Below are positions 8,179-15,158 of a stretch of DNA of 17,486 bases, piece by piece; the stretch's first letter is position 1, and the number at the start of each line of letters is the position of its first letter. Below the pieces are notes generated by a model. It was given only the letters and a program-made list of their open reading frames with translations, did not search any database and was not told where the DNA came from. The stretch is from an uncultured bacterium (GTDB lineage: Bacteria; Planctomycetota; Phycisphaerae; Phycisphaerales; SM1A02), in the NCBI GenBank assembly GCA_903914045.1, contig CAIWNO010000197.1, positions 1 through 17,486 on the forward strand. Reading direction: 5' to 3'. A program made the translations under genes and the position numbers.

Positions 8179-8919
8179 ATGGCAACAAGCAACAAATCAG
8201 GTAGACCAAAACCCGTGGACGCCTGGAGTGGCGCGCCGCTGAACATGACCACATTGCGCAAGTTATGGAAGCCGCGGCGCGACGCATATTCCAAGGCGCA
8301 TTTGTATGAGGAGGTGCGCGTTCGTATTCATCGCGCGTTGACGTGGCTGGAATTTTCAGAGCGATGCGATGTCCGCGAAGACTTGGACGCGAAATTGATC
8401 GCGCAGTGGATTGCGTTCACCGCTCTCACAAGTCAGTGGAACAAAAAAACCAAAGCGCCAGAACCCGACGCCGCGGCGACTCGCTTGTTCATACAACAAA
8501 TACTGGATCATGATCAAGATGGCCTCATGCAGATGGTGTTGGAAACAAATGACCGCGCCGCGCGCGCGTTGTTTGAGGACGCGTATCTAGCCAAGCAGTT
8601 CAAATCGCGCGAGACATCTCAAAATTCAAAGCCGCGTAATGGAAGTGGCAAGACTTTTACGACCAAGTCCACCATGGAGGATATTTTAGAGCACGCGCAA
8701 TTTCAGCCGTGGTTGGAGGCTGTTTTAGAGCGCATTCTCTTTGTTCGCAATCAACTTGTGCACGGTGGCAGTACTTACAACGGGCGCTTGAACCGCGTTG
8801 CTGTGCGCCGCGCCAGTTCGCTTCTTGAACATGTGGTTGCGTGCTTCATGCAAATCTTAATGGAGCATGGCTACACGGATGACTGGGGCGACTTGTGCTA
8901 CTCGCCACTTGCGGATTGA
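8179..8919 (+). CDS. HEPN-family protein of unknown function
   Basis: This is a 246-residue soluble protein. The C-terminal part (about residues 165-246) resembles a broad family of uncharacterised bacterial HEPN proteins. It carries RNQLVHGG (R190 to H195, fitting the HEPN R-x(4-6)-H ribonuclease motif), then an asparagine- and arginine-containing stretch (NGRLNR), a helix, and an ending with Trp and CYSP (DDWGDLCYSP). The N-terminal half is helical and rich in Arg, Ala and Leu, with no motif I recognise. I chose ATG 8179 (AGG 8 nt upstream) over an in-frame TTG at 8173. It lies 17 bp after the second fluC stop on the same strand and is probably co-transcribed. No nucleotidyltransferase or other antitoxin partner is adjacent. 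The fold call is moderate, and RNase activity or a defence or toxin role is only a possibility. Confidence 0.75.
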   Translation: MATSNKSGRPKPVDAWSGAPLNMTTLRKLWKPRRDAYSKAHLYEEVRVRIHRALTWLEFSERCDVREDLDAKLIAQWIAFTALTSQWNKKTKAPEPDAAATRLFIQQILDHDQDGLMQMVLETNDRAARALFEDAYLAKQFKSRETSQNSKPRNGSGKTFTTKSTMEDILEHAQFQPWLEAVLERILFVRNQLVHGGSTYNGRLNRVAVRRASSLLEHVVACFMQILMEHGYTDDWGDLCYSPLAD

Positions 8920-9077
8920 AATGTTGAACTTGTTTCGGACGTGAACATGTACCCGTAACCTGTTGAGAACGAAATTTTTATTCTCTGTGATGCGAAAATT
9001 TTTCCATCCCAGTTCAAGACTGATTTGATGCGCCCGCTTCGCCCGCGAAACATTTGTTGGAGCTTCTTCAAAGATAG

Positions 9078-10328
9078 TCACCCCGCTTCGGGGCGCGGTC
9101 CGTCATTGGTCGCGTCACGCTTGTTGCGGCGGCTGCCTGCGCGCGGCGCTCCGCGATGCAATGCTTCAGGTCCATACTTGCGCGCCACCGCGTCGGTGAT
9201 TGAATCCAATTTGCGTTGAACCTCGGCGGCGGCATCTGGAAATAGTTCCGGCTGCACTTGCGCGCCCGCGCGATCTAAGCGCTCCACGCTCATGCCAATT
9301 AAACGAAGTGGCAGCGCGCTTTCACGCCGCCACGCGGCAAGCAGGGCATCGGCCGCTTGCCAAATGGTTTTGGTTGAATCGGTGAACGGATTCAGCTTCT
9401 TTTGCCGTGAAAACGTATCAAAATTAGCCAGCCGTACTTTCAATGTCACGCATTTCGCAAGCCCATCACAGGCTCGTAACCGCAAAGCCACACGATCGCA
9501 TTGCTCTTGCAGAATCGAACGAAGGACATTCATGTCGCCAATGTTGCGCTCAAAGGTTTCCTCTTGTCCAACGCTTTTGGCGTCATGCTCCGTAATCACT
9601 TCGCGCTCATCAATGCCCAACGCAAACTGCCGCCACTGCGCGCCAGATTCACCCAGTCGCGCGCGCGCTTGGTCCTCGCTTAGATTTTGCAAATCACCAA
9701 ATGTATGAATGCCGGCATTGATGAACTTTGGAAGTGTCTTCGGTCCCACGCCCCACATTTTAGAAATAGCCAGTGGCGCCAAAATGCCACGCGTCTGCTC
9801 GGATGAAATAATGGTCAAGCCATTTGGCTTGCGCAAGTCGCTGGCAATCTTGGCCACAAATTTTGATGTGGCCACGCCAACGCTCACGGTTAATTTTAAT
9901 TCCTTATACACGCGCGCGCGAATTGCCATTGCAATAGTTGGACCGCTGCCCAAAAGCAATTGCGAACCAGAGACATCCACAAACGCTTCATCCACGCTGA
10001 TGGGTTCAACAAGCGGAGATTGGTCACGTAAAATATTCATAAAGCGCAGACTGATTTCGCTGTAGCGATCAAAGCGCGGCGCACGAACTGCGGCATGCGG
10101 GCATTTTGCCAAGGCCAACGCCATGGGCATGGCGCTGTGACAGCCAAACTTGCGCGCCTCATAGCTTGCCGCGGCCACCACGCCGCGACCGCCTTCGCCA
10201 CCCACCAAAACCGGCACGCCTTTCAAAGTTGGGTCATCAAGTTGCTCCACGCTGGCAAAAAAAGCGTCCATATCAGCGTGCAAGACGCATTTTTGCCAAA
10301 CAGGGCTTGTATTCTCGGACTTTGGCAT
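9078..10328 (-). CDS. dinB: DNA polymerase IV (Y-family translesion polymerase)
   Basis: This 416-residue DinB homologue copies past damaged bases with low fidelity. The metal-binding acidic residues are present: D19 in HADMDAFFASVE (D19, D21; F24 is the steric gate against ribonucleotides) and SVDEAFVDVSG with D113 and E114. YEARKFGCHSAMPMALA (56-72) and the helix-hairpin-helix region WGVGPKTLPKFINAGIHTFGDL are typical. A little-finger domain follows, then a likely beta-clamp-binding pentapeptide QPELF (359-363). After it comes IT-x-AV-x-RKYGPEALHRG and a basic tail of about 25 residues. The start ATG 10328 has no obvious Shine-Dalgarno. It converges on the HEPN gene across 158 bp in which no gene is seen. 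No clear LexA box was found upstream. Confidence 0.95.
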   Translation of the reverse strand: MPKSENTSPVWQKCVLHADMDAFFASVEQLDDPTLKGVPVLVGGEGGRGVVAAASYEARKFGCHSAMPMALALAKCPHAAVRAPRFDRYSEISLRFMNILRDQSPLVEPISVDEAFVDVSGSQLLLGSGPTIAMAIRARVYKELKLTVSVGVATSKFVAKIASDLRKPNGLTIISSEQTRGILAPLAISKMWGVGPKTLPKFINAGIHTFGDLQNLSEDQARARLGESGAQWRQFALGIDEREVITEHDAKSVGQEETFERNIGDMNVLRSILQEQCDRVALRLRACDGLAKCVTLKVRLANFDTFSRQKKLNPFTDSTKTIWQAADALLAAWRRESALPLRLIGMSVERLDRAGAQVQPELFPDAAAEVQRKLDSITDAVARKYGPEALHRGAPRAGSRRNKRDATNDGPRPEAG

Positions 10329-10369
10329 TTGTGTCTACTTAGTTTAAGTATTTATATTTAATAATTTCA

Positions 10370-10397
10370 TTGACAATGCATCAAATTCATTCACAAT
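10370..10397 (+). promoter_or_regulatory. Candidate sigma-70-type promoter
   Basis: A perfect TTGACA (10370-10375) is followed after 16 bp by CACAAT (10392-10397), a 4-of-6 match to the -10 box, inside an A/T-rich block that stands out from its neighbours. The predicted start near 10404 would make a transcript running into the hairpins and terminator that end near 10590. The -35 box lies in the inverted repeat CATTG-A-CAATG, so the other strand also reads TTGTCA toward dinB. Confidence 0.4.
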
Positions 10398-10403
10398 ACG
10401 AAT

Positions 10404-10590
10404 GTAAGAGCGTTCCCAAACTTTCTTAACAAATTATTGCATGTTGAAGCGACGCGTGCGTCGTTCATCCGGGTCGAGTGCGTTGGATGGGTGAAAAGAC
10501 CCCCAAGGTTTTTTGTTGGGGGCTCAAATTGCAAAAAAGGGCGTGGGCGCTTAAGGAAACTTAAGCGACTCACGCCTTTTCTTTTTTTGC
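10404..10590 (+). ncRNA. Candidate small RNA or attenuated leader with four hairpins
   Basis: This is most of a 355-bp gap between divergent dinB and the cytochrome gene, and I see no credible protein in it. The plus strand can fold into four successive hairpins. They are 10448-10465 (CGACG/CGTCG, loop CGTG), 10466-10489 (CATCC/GGATG), 10500-10522 (CCCCCAA/TTGGGGG, 9-nt loop), and a strong terminator at about 10533-10588. A promoter-like element lies just upstream, giving an RNA of about 185 nt. A terminator between two divergent genes needs a transcript to stop, which is the main argument. It could instead be a leader or attenuator for the gene at 10684, about 95 nt further on. I do not recognise a known RNA family; 6S RNA was considered because of length, but no closing stem joins the ends. 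Confidence 0.4.
10533..10588. terminator. Strong bidirectional intrinsic terminator with GAAA loop
   Basis: GCGCTTAAG-type inner arms (10548-10555 with 10560-10567, 8 bp) close a GAAA tetraloop at 10556-10559. A small internal loop (2 by 3 nt) separates them from a lower stem GGCGTG/CACGCC (10540-10545 with 10571-10576). The stem is flanked by six A on the left and TTTT-C-TTTTTTT on the right, so it can terminate transcription on either strand. Confidence 0.8.
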
Positions 10591-10683
10591 GGTTGCGTAA
10601 TTTCAATTTGAGTTTGTTTGGATTTCCTACAGGCTTGAAAATGCTTGAAATTCGAAATATCAATTTTTTCATAGCATGAGCGA

Positions 10684-11916
10684 ATGATTGATCCAGTTGA
10701 AACAGTTTCTCCTACGCTTCTCGACGCATGGTCGAACGTTCTTGGAGCATTCCACCCTCTGATTGTTCATTTTCCAATTGCGCTAGCCATAGTCGCGGCG
10801 CTTGCCATGTTGTGGAATTGGATTTGGCAGCACGACGGCTTTGGAGAATTTGCATTCCACTGCACGTGGATTGCGGCGCTCGCCAGCGTTTTTGTGGCCG
10901 CAAGTGGATGGTTCTTTGTCGATCCTGATCAAAAAATTACATCTTGGGACTCTTTGTTGGACTCGATTTTAACTGTGTTTCCAGCCGCACTTGCTTGGTT
11001 CTCCGGCAAAGCAGATCAAAGCCAGACATTGAATTTGCACCGCTGGGTTGGCATTGGAAGTTCAGCGGGATTGATCGCTTTGACATTCATGACTTCGCTT
11101 GTGCGCAGCGACTCGTGGCCAGGCTTGTTAAAAATTTCTCGCATCACTTCGCTTGTTGTTGCAATCGCAATTGGAATCACCGCACATTTTGGCGGCGACA
11201 TGGTGTGGGGCGAGGGACAAGTCACTACGCCACTTTCGGCAGCTTTGTCAGCGAGTTGGACAGCCGTTGTGGGAAATCATGACCAGGTACACGCAACGGA
11301 AATAGCTCCGCCGCCAGTGATTGCACCGTTAACGCCAGTTGTTCCGGCAACTTCAACTGCGCCCGCAACTGCGCCACCAACTTTGCCACTAACGCCTGCC
11401 ACAACAGAGGCGCCAAAGCCAATTGCAAACACATTTTTGAATAACGCATTCGGATTCAGCTCCATGCTTGCCGTGGCTGTACTACAAACAACTCCGCCAA
11501 GTACGCCGCCCGCAGCAGCACCGACCGCACCAACCTCACCGACCACGACGCCTGCGGTCATTCCAGCGGCTACTCCCATGGAAATTCCAAAAGATCTTGA
11601 GTACAACAAAAACATTCTTCCAATACTTGAAGCGCGTTGTTGGGACTGCCACGGCAAAGGCGTGGCCAAAGGTGGTGTGGCGTTTGATCATGTGGCGGAG
11701 TTGATTGTGAAAGAGCCATTGGTGAAAAGTAAGCAAGTTCCAATTATTCTTGCGGGCAAACCAGCCTCAAGCGCCATGATGAAAGCGATTCAGAAACCAA
11801 TGACCGCCAAGGGGCATATGCCGCCCAAAGGCGCGCGACTTATGGCGGATCAAATTGCTTTGATTGAAGCCTGGATTCAGCAAGGCGCGAAAGTTGTGAA
11901 TCCGCCCAAGCCCTAG
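10684..11916 (+). CDS. DUF2231-type membrane domain fused to planctomycete-type cytochrome c
   Basis: This is a 410-residue membrane-bound c-type cytochrome. The N-terminal DUF2231-like domain (about residues 20-190) opens with FHPLIVHFPIALAIVAAL, has four hydrophobic helices, HRWVG, and ends HFGGDMVWGEG. Residues about 206-308 are a Pro/Thr/Ala-rich linker, interrupted near its middle by a short hydrophobic patch (FGFSSMLAVAVL). The C-terminal domain (about 310-410) holds the haem site C319-x-x-C322-H323 in RCWDCHGKGVAKGG, with M379 in HMPPKG as a plausible sixth ligand. It ends in LIEAWIQQGAKV, as in planctomycete cytochrome c domains. The likely role is electron transfer or redox sensing at the membrane with the haem outside the cytoplasm; the partner is unknown. 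The start ATG 10684 has no clear Shine-Dalgarno. This fusion is the best phylum clue in the window. Confidence 0.88.
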   Translation: MIDPVETVSPTLLDAWSNVLGAFHPLIVHFPIALAIVAALAMLWNWIWQHDGFGEFAFHCTWIAALASVFVAASGWFFVDPDQKITSWDSLLDSILTVFPAALAWFSGKADQSQTLNLHRWVGIGSSAGLIALTFMTSLVRSDSWPGLLKISRITSLVVAIAIGITAHFGGDMVWGEGQVTTPLSAALSASWTAVVGNHDQVHATEIAPPPVIAPLTPVVPATSTAPATAPPTLPLTPATTEAPKPIANTFLNNAFGFSSMLAVAVLQTTPPSTPPAAAPTAPTSPTTTPAVIPAATPMEIPKDLEYNKNILPILEARCWDCHGKGVAKGGVAFDHVAELIVKEPLVKSKQVPIILAGKPASSAMMKAIQKPMTAKGHMPPKGARLMADQIALIEAWIQQGAKVVNPPKP

Positions 11917-11920
11917 AGCT

Positions 11921-11956
11921 AGTACTCGAGCAAGTACTCGAGCAAGTACTCGAGCA
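11921..11956. repeat. Three exact tandem copies of a 12-bp unit
   Basis: AGTACTCGAGCA occurs three times head to tail (11921-11932, 11933-11944, 11945-11956). The array fills the short gap between the stop codons of the cytochrome gene and the convergent TauE gene. Each unit contains overlapping palindromes AGTACT and CTCGAG. It is noncoding in both neighbouring genes and looks like a minisatellite created by slippage. Confidence 0.9.
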
Positions 11957-11960
11957 AATT

Positions 11961-12695
11961 CTAAACCGCGACAAATTTCACGGCCGCGATAAGCAACACA
12001 CATCCAAGCAGAATGCGCAACCCCCATTGAGACGAGGCGCGCGCGCTGTATGTTGAGCCAAACCATCCGCCCACAATGGCCGCGGCGCAGGCCCACCACA
12101 GCCACGGTGGATATTCAACACTTTGGCGAATGACACCACCAAGCGCGGCAATTGAATTGACAAAGATAAATGGCGCGGACACCGCCGCGGCTTCGCGTGG
12201 CGTGGCCCACGCGCACAAGATAAGTAGGGGAGTGAGAAAAATGCCACCGCCCACGCCAACAAGTCCGGAAAGAAATCCAATTGCCGCGCCGCACGCCAAG
12301 GCGTCAACGACAACAAGCGGCTTGATCGAAAAATCTTTTTGCGGCATAAATAGTCTGATCGCCGCAAGCAGCAATGTTGCGGCCACCAATATTTTGAACG
12401 CGCTCTCCTGAATGGCAAGCGTGCCGCCCCAATAGGCGAACGGTATGGACGTAACCATGAACGGCCACAGCAAGCGCCAGCGAAAGTGTCCCGCTTTGAC
12501 AAACGCAAATGTGGTCAGTGCCGAGACCATGATGTTCAAAACAAGCGCCGATGGCCGCATGAACGCCGCGCTGACGCCAAACAACGCCATGATGGCCAGA
12601 AAGCCCGAGGCACCGCCGTGGCCAACGCTGGCATACAGCGCCGCGATTATTCCAATTAGCACAATGAACATCACAAGCGCGAAATCGGTGGGCAT
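11961..12695 (-). CDS. TauE/SafE-family anion exporter
   Basis: This is a 244-residue inner-membrane protein with about eight hydrophobic helices, typical of the TauE/SafE (DUF81) family, whose members have been linked to export of sulfite, sulfoacetate and related organosulfur anions. The two-fold internal repeat is visible: YASVGHGGASGFLAI (21-35) in the first half and SGLVGVGGGIFLTPLLIL (143-160) in the second. RPSALVLN and AVSAPFIFVNS are the matching second-helix motifs. The start ATG 12695 is not preceded by a Shine-Dalgarno sequence. The gene converges on the cytochrome gene across the 12-bp repeat array. The substrate is inferred from family only, and no sulfur metabolism genes are adjacent. 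Confidence 0.92.
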   Translation of the reverse strand: MPTDFALVMFIVLIGIIAALYASVGHGGASGFLAIMALFGVSAAFMRPSALVLNIMVSALTTFAFVKAGHFRWRLLWPFMVTSIPFAYWGGTLAIQESAFKILVAATLLLAAIRLFMPQKDFSIKPLVVVDALACGAAIGFLSGLVGVGGGIFLTPLLILCAWATPREAAAVSAPFIFVNSIAALGGVIRQSVEYPPWLWWACAAAIVGGWFGSTYSARASSQWGLRILLGCVLLIAAVKFVAV

Positions 12696-12887
12696 GTGAA
12701 TAAGTTTAGTGAGTGCAATTATTTAAGTTGCTCGCGCAAGCACGTGCGTCGCTGACGTTCACAATGCGCCGCGCAAACAGCGCATGTTGAATTGCTGTTG
12801 CACTGCATTTGCAACGCCAGCCGCCCGCAGTACGTTGCGCCACGCGCGCCACCACGGCGCAATCCATTTGAAGCGGAAAAAAATAAA

Positions 12888-12961
12888 CGTCCCGAGGTGG
12901 ATTCGAACCACCGACCTGCAGCTTAGAAGGCTGCTGCTCTATCCAACTGAGCTATCGGGAC
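12888..12961 (-). tRNA. tRNA-Arg (anticodon UCU)
   Basis: The minus strand folds into a complete cloverleaf. It has acceptor GTCCCGA/TCGGGAC (7 bp), D-stem GCTC/GAGC with AGTTGGATA, anticodon stem GCAGC/GCTGC with loop CTTCTAA (anticodon TCT, plus-strand 12925-12927), variable loop AGGTC, and T-arm GGTGG-TTCGAAT-CCACC. The discriminator base is G. CCA is not encoded and must be added after transcription. A run of seven T on the minus strand just downstream (plus-strand A at 12877-12883) could help stop transcription. It would read AGA codons. Confidence 0.97.
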
Positions 12962-13147
12962 AAGCGATCATTTCAGTCACGGACTTGGATGATTCATCGC
13001 CACCAAACGCCGTGGGATGATTGTAATAGTGCGAGCCCTGATTGCGTTGTGGTGATTTTGGGAACAATTTGTCGTGTCAAGCACATGATCGCCAACGCGT
13101 GTCGCGCACTTGTGCTGTGCTCCCAATAAACTTAAACTGCACTTTGG

Positions 13148-15040
13148 ATGTTTCGAACCCGCATTCGAATTTTAATCGTGGCAACCTTGCTTGCGACAGT
13201 CACGATTATTTCCTGCGCGCTTTATTTCTTGGCTGACGCGATTGTCACTGGCGCCATGAAGGAAAGAGTGATGTCGTTGGCCAGTGGTGTATCCGCGGGC
13301 ATGGATAAAAATAGAATTAGTCAACTTGCAGGGGAGAAAAATCCACGTCGCGAGCAGGCGGATTTCATCTATTTAAATCAAGTGTTGCAGAAGACGATTC
13401 GTGACACGGCATCATTCACAAACCCAATTGTTGGCGCAAGCATTCTAGTTCCAACCCAAAATAATGCCACGTCGGAGTTTGATGTGTTGGTGGCAAGTGA
13501 TGAGTCCTCCAAACTGCGTAGGCCGTTCAACCCAAGTGATGTCCAATTTCGGTTTGAATTGAACGGCCAGCCATGCGCGGCGGCGTTCCTGTCCGATGAA
13601 TCTGGTTCATGGATCACTGGCTATGCAGACATCAGCGATGTCAATGGAAAATTAATTGGCATAGTCGAACTTCATGTAGACAGAGCGGTTGTGCAATGGA
13701 CGCTGTTCAAAATAGTTCTGATGGTGTGGGTGTTTGGCTTAGGAGCCACCATGATCGTAAGTCTCTTGTTGGATCGAGTGGTGAATCTGCAAGCCAAGGC
13801 CAATGATCGAAACGAGCACGACAAATTGATTCAGATACTTGAGGCCCAATTGTCCAGTATGACGGATGAGGATTTGTTGCTGACCAAAATTCTGGATTCC
13901 GCGCTTGATTTTTCTAAGTGCGAAGCTGGATCGATTTGGATCATGGATCAGGGTCAACTTGTGTTGTGGTACACGCGCAATTTGGTATTGGAGGCGCGCG
14001 TGCAAGGGACTCGTGGTGGCATTGCCAACGCACGCATTCCGATATCGCCAAAAAGTATCGCAGGTCATTGCGCCTTGAGCAAAAACATAGTTGTGTTGGA
14101 TGATGTGTACGAACTTCCCGCTGACTCGACTTTTCAATTTGATCAATCCTTCGACCAAAAGACAGGTTTTCGAACGCGCTGCATGATTTCAATTCCGCTG
14201 CTTGGTGCGCAAGGCGCAGTATTGGGCGTCATGCAACTTATAAATCCAGCCGGTCACAAAACCGTCACAAACACTCCGATGGTGGATCGCACAGCAGACT
14301 TTGCCATACTTGCGGGACAAGTATTGGAGCGAGCCAGAAATGCCAATGAGTTGTTGATGCGGATGGTTAAAACAGCGGAGCTCCGTGATCCCCACGAGAC
14401 CGGCGTACATGTGCAGCGAGTCTCGGGCGTGGCGTGCCATTTATATAAAGTATTGGCTGATAAACGCAACGAGTCGCCAATTCTGCGTGATCAAAAGATT
14501 TCCGTGCTGCGCGTGGCCGCAACATTGCATGACATTGGCAAGGTTGGAATTCCAGACGCTATTTTGAAGAAGCCCGGTAAGTTGGATGATTCAGAATATA
14601 ATTTAATGAAGTGGCACACGGTCATAGGCGCGAAGTTGTTTTACGGTTCAGAGAACGCGCTGGAGCAGGCCGCCTCCGAGATCGCGTTGCACCATCAAGA
14701 GCGTTGGGATGGAAAGGGATATCCAGGTGAGATTGATTTGTCCGCCGTCGGCACAATTCTTGATGAGTTGAAGGACATGCCGCATTTGGTGGGTCTCAAG
14801 GGCAAGGAGACGCCCGAGTTTGCTCGGCTTGTTGGAATTGCGGATGTGTTTGACGCACTTGCAAGTCATCGCCCTTATAAAGAACCTTGGACTGACGAGC
14901 AAATTTTAAGCGAGATCAGCAAGACCTCTGGCACCCATTTTGACCCTGAGATTGTCCAGATATTTTTGGAAAATTATGTGGATTTGAAAGCCATTCGCGA
15001 GCGCTTTCAAAACCCGCATAAGGCACCACATTCAATTTAA
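13148..15040 (+). CDS. Membrane-bound sensor with GAF and HD-GYP domains (probable c-di-GMP phosphodiesterase)
   Basis: This is a 630-residue signalling protein. TM1 is at about residues 8-33, and a periplasmic sensor follows (about 34-183; the pattern GYADISDVNGKLIGIVELHVD suggests a Cache-like fold). TM2 is at about 185-210, with a short coiled linker, then a GAF domain (about 232-400, with TGFRTRCMISIPLLG and GVMQLIN) and an HD-GYP domain (about 405-615). Catalytic features are H421, H461-D462 in HDIGKVGIPD, H490, H515-H516, G524-Y525-P526 and D566 in ADVFDAL, which fit a metal-dependent enzyme hydrolysing cyclic di-GMP. The stretch from GYP to D566 is about 20 residues longer than usual. 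The periplasmic signal and the GAF ligand are unknown. The start ATG 13148 lacks a clear Shine-Dalgarno. The gene stands alone and converges on nuoC. Confidence 0.93.
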   Translation: MFRTRIRILIVATLLATVTIISCALYFLADAIVTGAMKERVMSLASGVSAGMDKNRISQLAGEKNPRREQADFIYLNQVLQKTIRDTASFTNPIVGASILVPTQNNATSEFDVLVASDESSKLRRPFNPSDVQFRFELNGQPCAAAFLSDESGSWITGYADISDVNGKLIGIVELHVDRAVVQWTLFKIVLMVWVFGLGATMIVSLLLDRVVNLQAKANDRNEHDKLIQILEAQLSSMTDEDLLLTKILDSALDFSKCEAGSIWIMDQGQLVLWYTRNLVLEARVQGTRGGIANARIPISPKSIAGHCALSKNIVVLDDVYELPADSTFQFDQSFDQKTGFRTRCMISIPLLGAQGAVLGVMQLINPAGHKTVTNTPMVDRTADFAILAGQVLERARNANELLMRMVKTAELRDPHETGVHVQRVSGVACHLYKVLADKRNESPILRDQKISVLRVAATLHDIGKVGIPDAILKKPGKLDDSEYNLMKWHTVIGAKLFYGSENALEQAASEIALHHQERWDGKGYPGEIDLSAVGTILDELKDMPHLVGLKGKETPEFARLVGIADVFDALASHRPYKEPWTDEQILSEISKTSGTHFDPEIVQIFLENYVDLKAIRERFQNPHKAPHSI

Positions 15041-15077
15041 AGTTCAATTGATATTGATTTGGCGTGAATGTTCATTG

Positions 15078-15098
15078 CCAGTTGCCTAGAGCAACTGG
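15078..15098. terminator. 8-bp inverted repeat between convergent genes, possible terminator
   Basis: CCAGTTGC (15078-15085) and GCAACTGG (15091-15098) pair perfectly around a 5-nt loop in the 118-bp gap between the HD-GYP gene and nuoC. No T-tract follows on either strand, so factor-independent termination is uncertain. Confidence 0.4.
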
Positions 15099-15158
15099 AA
15101 ATGAAAGGGCGCGATCTTTGTCTGTGTCGATCGGCGCACGTATTGTGTCGCGCTGAAA

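Noticed and set aside
8179..8919. HEPN gene as half of a HEPN/MNT toxin-antitoxin pair
   Set aside because: No nucleotidyltransferase gene lies next to it: upstream is fluC and downstream is convergent dinB.
10404..10590. 6S RNA as identity of the candidate small RNA
   Set aside because: The length fits, but the 5' and 3' ends do not form the long closing stem with a central bubble; the 3' end folds into its own terminator.
10391..10672. Minus-strand 93-residue and plus-strand 80-residue open frames in the dinB/cytochrome gap
   Set aside because: Both run through the terminator hairpin, are rich in Lys, Arg and Phe from A/T runs, and resemble no family; an RNA explanation fits better.
11921..11956. 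CRISPR-like array
   Set aside because: The repeats are contiguous with no spacers, only 12 bp long, and no cas genes are present.
12888..12961. tRNA-Arg as an integration site for a mobile element
   Set aside because: No integrase, no duplicated tRNA 3' end seen nearby, and the surrounding genes look like ordinary chromosomal genes.
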